The position numbers and the translations under genes are program-made. Positions 62,321 to 64,000 of a stretch of DNA of 64,000 nt are shown here, piece by piece. The notes beneath the pieces were generated by a model. It saw only the letters and a list, made by a program, of their open reading frames with translations. It was not told the DNA's origin and ran no database searches. Position 1 is the stretch's first letter. The number at the start of each line of letters is the position of its first letter. Source of the DNA: M3007 sp046296435 (GTDB lineage: Bacteria > Bacteroidota > Bacteroidia > Chitinophagales > Saprospiraceae); contig JBKBLI010000008.1 in NCBI GenBank assembly GCA_046296435.1, positions 1-64,000 of the forward strand, read 5' to 3'.

Positions 62321-62938
62321 ATGATCAAGCATCTTGTTTTAAGCCTTTTGCTAACCCTCGGATTGTGCGCGTCGCTTTCCGCCCAAATGGCCGACGGCAA
62401 AGTCCGTTTTGGCCTTAAAGCCGGGGTAATCGGCGCCAACCTGTACGACGACGCCATCGCCGAAGACCGCAAATCCCGCGTCGGATTCATGGGCGGCGCC
62501 TTTGCCAAGCTCCCACTCAATCAAAGGGGATCTATCTCCTTGCGTCCCGAGCTTTTAGGAACCAGCCGGGGCGGCAAATACAGCCTTGCCGACCTTCCGA
62601 ATCAGCGCCCGTTTGTGCGCACCTTTCACATCGATCTGCCTGTATCTTTGGAGGCCAATATCCTCGGATTTATCAATGTGCACGCCGGCCTTCATGCCGC
62701 CTATCTCCTGTCCGCAAAAGCTGAAATTGACGGCGGTACGGTCAGCGTGTCGCGCGACAATTTCGAAAAGCTGGACTACGGCTGGCAGTTGGGCGGCGGC
62801 TTGGATTTGGGCAACATCGGCATACATCTGCGCGTCTTGCGCGGTCTCAACGAGATCAGCAAAGACGCCAGCGTCAACGATATTTTCGGGCAACTCAAAA
62901 ACTCAGCCTGGAACCTGACCCTCTCGGCGGCGTTCTGA
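62321..62938 (+). CDS. Outer-membrane beta-barrel protein (PorT/OmpA-barrel type)
   Basis: 205 residues. The signal peptide ends ASLSAQ. The mature sequence has alternating amphipathic strands of an eight-stranded barrel (VRFGLKAGVIGANL, ISLRPELLGTSRGGKY, INVHAGLHAAYLL, YGWQLGGGLDLGNIGIHLRV) and the typical terminal aromatic (LTLSAAF). Such barrels are common in Bacteroidota outer membranes and lack a specific function call. Single gene. Confidence 0.85.
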   Translation: MIKHLVLSLLLTLGLCASLSAQMADGKVRFGLKAGVIGANLYDDAIAEDRKSRVGFMGGAFAKLPLNQRGSISLRPELLGTSRGGKYSLADLPNQRPFVRTFHIDLPVSLEANILGFINVHAGLHAAYLLSAKAEIDGGTVSVSRDNFEKLDYGWQLGGGLDLGNIGIHLRVLRGLNEISKDASVNDIFGQLKNSAWNLTLSAAF

Positions 62939-63014
62939 TCGCCCGTCCCATTGGCCCACGCCCTTATGTGGGCGCAAAAGGGCAACGTCGCGGCAGTTTT
63001 TTTTTAAAAATGGG

Positions 63015-63044
63015 CCGGGTAAGGGGTTCGTACCCCTTACCCGG
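63015..63044. terminator. Hairpin between convergent genes
   Basis: Perfect 12-bp stem (63015-63026 with 63033-63044) with a 6-base loop. The minus-strand reading has a following T-rich stretch, so it could end the CHAT transcript; the plus-strand reading may serve the barrel gene. Confidence 0.65.
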
Positions 63045-63070
63045 TTCTCATTTCATGCTGCGCTCCTTGC

Positions 63071-63087
63071 TTTTTTTCGAAAAAAAA
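63071..63087. repeat. T7-CG-A8 palindrome
   Basis: Between the convergent barrel and CHAT genes, so this copy is not near a start codon. Confidence 0.6.
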
Positions 63088-63226
63088 GTGCGGGTAGCGG
63101 GTGCGGAGCGCGCAAACAGTCTTTTTTCTCTCTCCTCTTGCTTTTTTACGCCAGAATAGGGGCGGGCTATAAAACGAGCGGTGCGGGTGTGTGCTGCGGG
63201 CGCTTGCTCTATGCTACGCTTGCGGA

Positions 63227-64000
63227 TCATGTGGCTTTTGTGCGCGCGCGCCTGGCGCGGCCCCACAATGCAATGGCAAGCAAAGCCATCGCCAGTCCCG
63301 CTGCGAGGGCTGTCCACGCCGGAACTCCCGAATCGCCCCAAGGCAGGCGCCACGAGCGGGGTATGGCCTCTACCGGCGCGTCGGATCCGCTCAGAACAAA
63401 CCCGGCCCACAAGTAAGGCGCCGCCGAAAGTTCCTGTTCGATGAAGTTGGATTTGGCCAGGCGCAGGGCCTCGTCCTTGCGCATCCCCTTTTGGATGTTT
63501 TCCAAAAAACGCTTACTCAATTTAGCGGTAGCCGCATCGTCCACAGGCCATAGGGTCATGCAGACGCTGCGGCTGCCGATGTCCATAAAGCCACGGGCCA
63601 GACTTTGCGATCCTTCGCCGCCATAAACCCGTCCCACGCCGGTTTCGCAAGCGCTCAGCATCACGATATCCGCATCGAGTCGAAGCGCGTTGAGTTGGCG
63701 AGCAAACACAAAACGCTCCGGGCTTTCGCCCGACGGGATGAGGGTGTACTGCTTATTATTCGGTTGCGACAAGGCCCCGTTCGGGGAGTAGGCCGGAAGC
63801 CCGGACTCGGTATCCCGATCGCTTGTAAACGCTAACCATGAGTACTCCGGCTGTGCGTAATTGGCTTTTCCGTGTCCATAGAAATGCAAGATGCTTGCTC
63901 GAGGAGCCAGGCGGCAAAATGCCTCCGGAGTGGCTGCGCTGCCGACGGCGTACCGCCCTCCGAACAATGCCGCCAATTCCCGAACGGTGGCGACGCCATG
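63227..64000 (-). CDS. CHAT-domain protease with C-terminal membrane segment (partial, N-terminus off the right edge)
   Basis: The last 257 codons are in the window and the frame is open to the edge. The CHAT (caspase HetF-associated with TPRs) active site is complete: catalytic His in LHFYGHGKANYA and Cys in DIVMLSACETGVGR, followed by GEGSQSLARGFMDIGSRSVCM and LWPVDDAATAKLSKRF. After the protease domain a short linker leads to one membrane helix (WTALAAGLAMALLAIALW) and a basic tail. Bacterial CHAT proteins usually carry N-terminal TPRs, which would lie beyond the window. CHAT proteases can act in defence or programmed death, but no partner genes are visible. Confidence 0.85.
   Translation of the reverse strand, partial: HGVATVRELAALFGGRYAVGSAATPEAFCRLAPRASILHFYGHGKANYAQPEYSWLAFTSDRDTESGLPAYSPNGALSQPNNKQYTLIPSGESPERFVFARQLNALRLDADIVMLSACETGVGRVYGGEGSQSLARGFMDIGSRSVCMTLWPVDDAATAKLSKRFLENIQKGMRKDEALRLAKSNFIEQELSAAPYLWAGFVLSGSDAPVEAIPRSWRLPWGDSGVPAWTALAAGLAMALLAIALWGRARRARTKAT

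Overview
The window is a 64 kb scaffold piece from a GC-rich member of the phylum Bacteroidota, most likely a Saprospiria- or Chitinophagia-type environmental lineage assembled from metagenomic or short-read data. The evidence for Bacteroidota is direct. Many genes have the phylum's TAnnTTTG -7 promoter element. Two secreted proteins end in type IX secretion (T9SS) sorting domains. The tonB-exbD-exbD-exbB order is present, as are DUF1800, DUF1501, DUF3127, DUF4230 and DUF5777. No tRNA, rRNA, CRISPR array, insertion sequence or prophage was seen. Seven runs of N (95-100 bases) interrupt genes; at least four are assembly artefacts with nothing missing.

Layout. 1-5.8 kb: a TMTC-like membrane/TPR protein running off the left edge, a vanadium-haloperoxidase-type lipoprotein, a CtpA protease and a Cys-rich secreted protein with a strong terminator. 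6-9.4 kb: the DUF1800/DUF1501 pair. 9.5-12.5 kb: CapA, DUF4230, a small periplasmic helical protein and a Nudix hydrolase. 12.8-20.9 kb (minus strand): carB, clpB, rodA and a SPOR protein. 21-23.4 kb: DUF3127 and a peptide-type solute-binding lipoprotein, preceded by a candidate structured RNA. 23.9-28.5 kb: a sulfane-sulfur/persulfide locus (MBL-rhodanese fusion, two rhodaneses, two YedE halves, TauE-type exporter, HMA protein). 28.7-31.6 kb: TonB and ExbB/ExbD. 31.9-34.9 kb: gmd, a TPR protein, xseB and a SET protein. 35-44.6 kb (plus strand): a glycosyltransferase, a large membrane protein, a dihydroorotase-like protein, a conserved unknown, YqeY, LptB and a UvrD helicase. 44.7-49.6 kb: an S41 protease paired with a membrane protein, DUF5777, methylmalonyl-CoA epimerase and RsgA. 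49.8-54.7 kb: an M43 metalloprotease, BirA, RsfS and FtsH. 55-62 kb: a WG-repeat protein, purN, a TlpA-like protein, lgt and ileS. 62.3-64 kb: an outer-membrane barrel and the C-terminal part of a CHAT protease.

Most of the window is core metabolism and envelope biology. The points most worth attention are these. (i) The sulfur locus has two matching Crp/Fnr-like palindromes placed at exactly the same distance from two divergently organised promoters. (ii) The isoleucyl-tRNA synthetase has the swapped GxHH signature instead of HxGH. (iii) The dihydroorotase-like protein has lost its metal ligands. (iv) A DUF3127 protein ends in an SSB-like acidic tip. (v) Two candidate small RNAs have promoter and terminator signals. 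(vi) A short T-run/A-run palindrome recurs next to many start codons.
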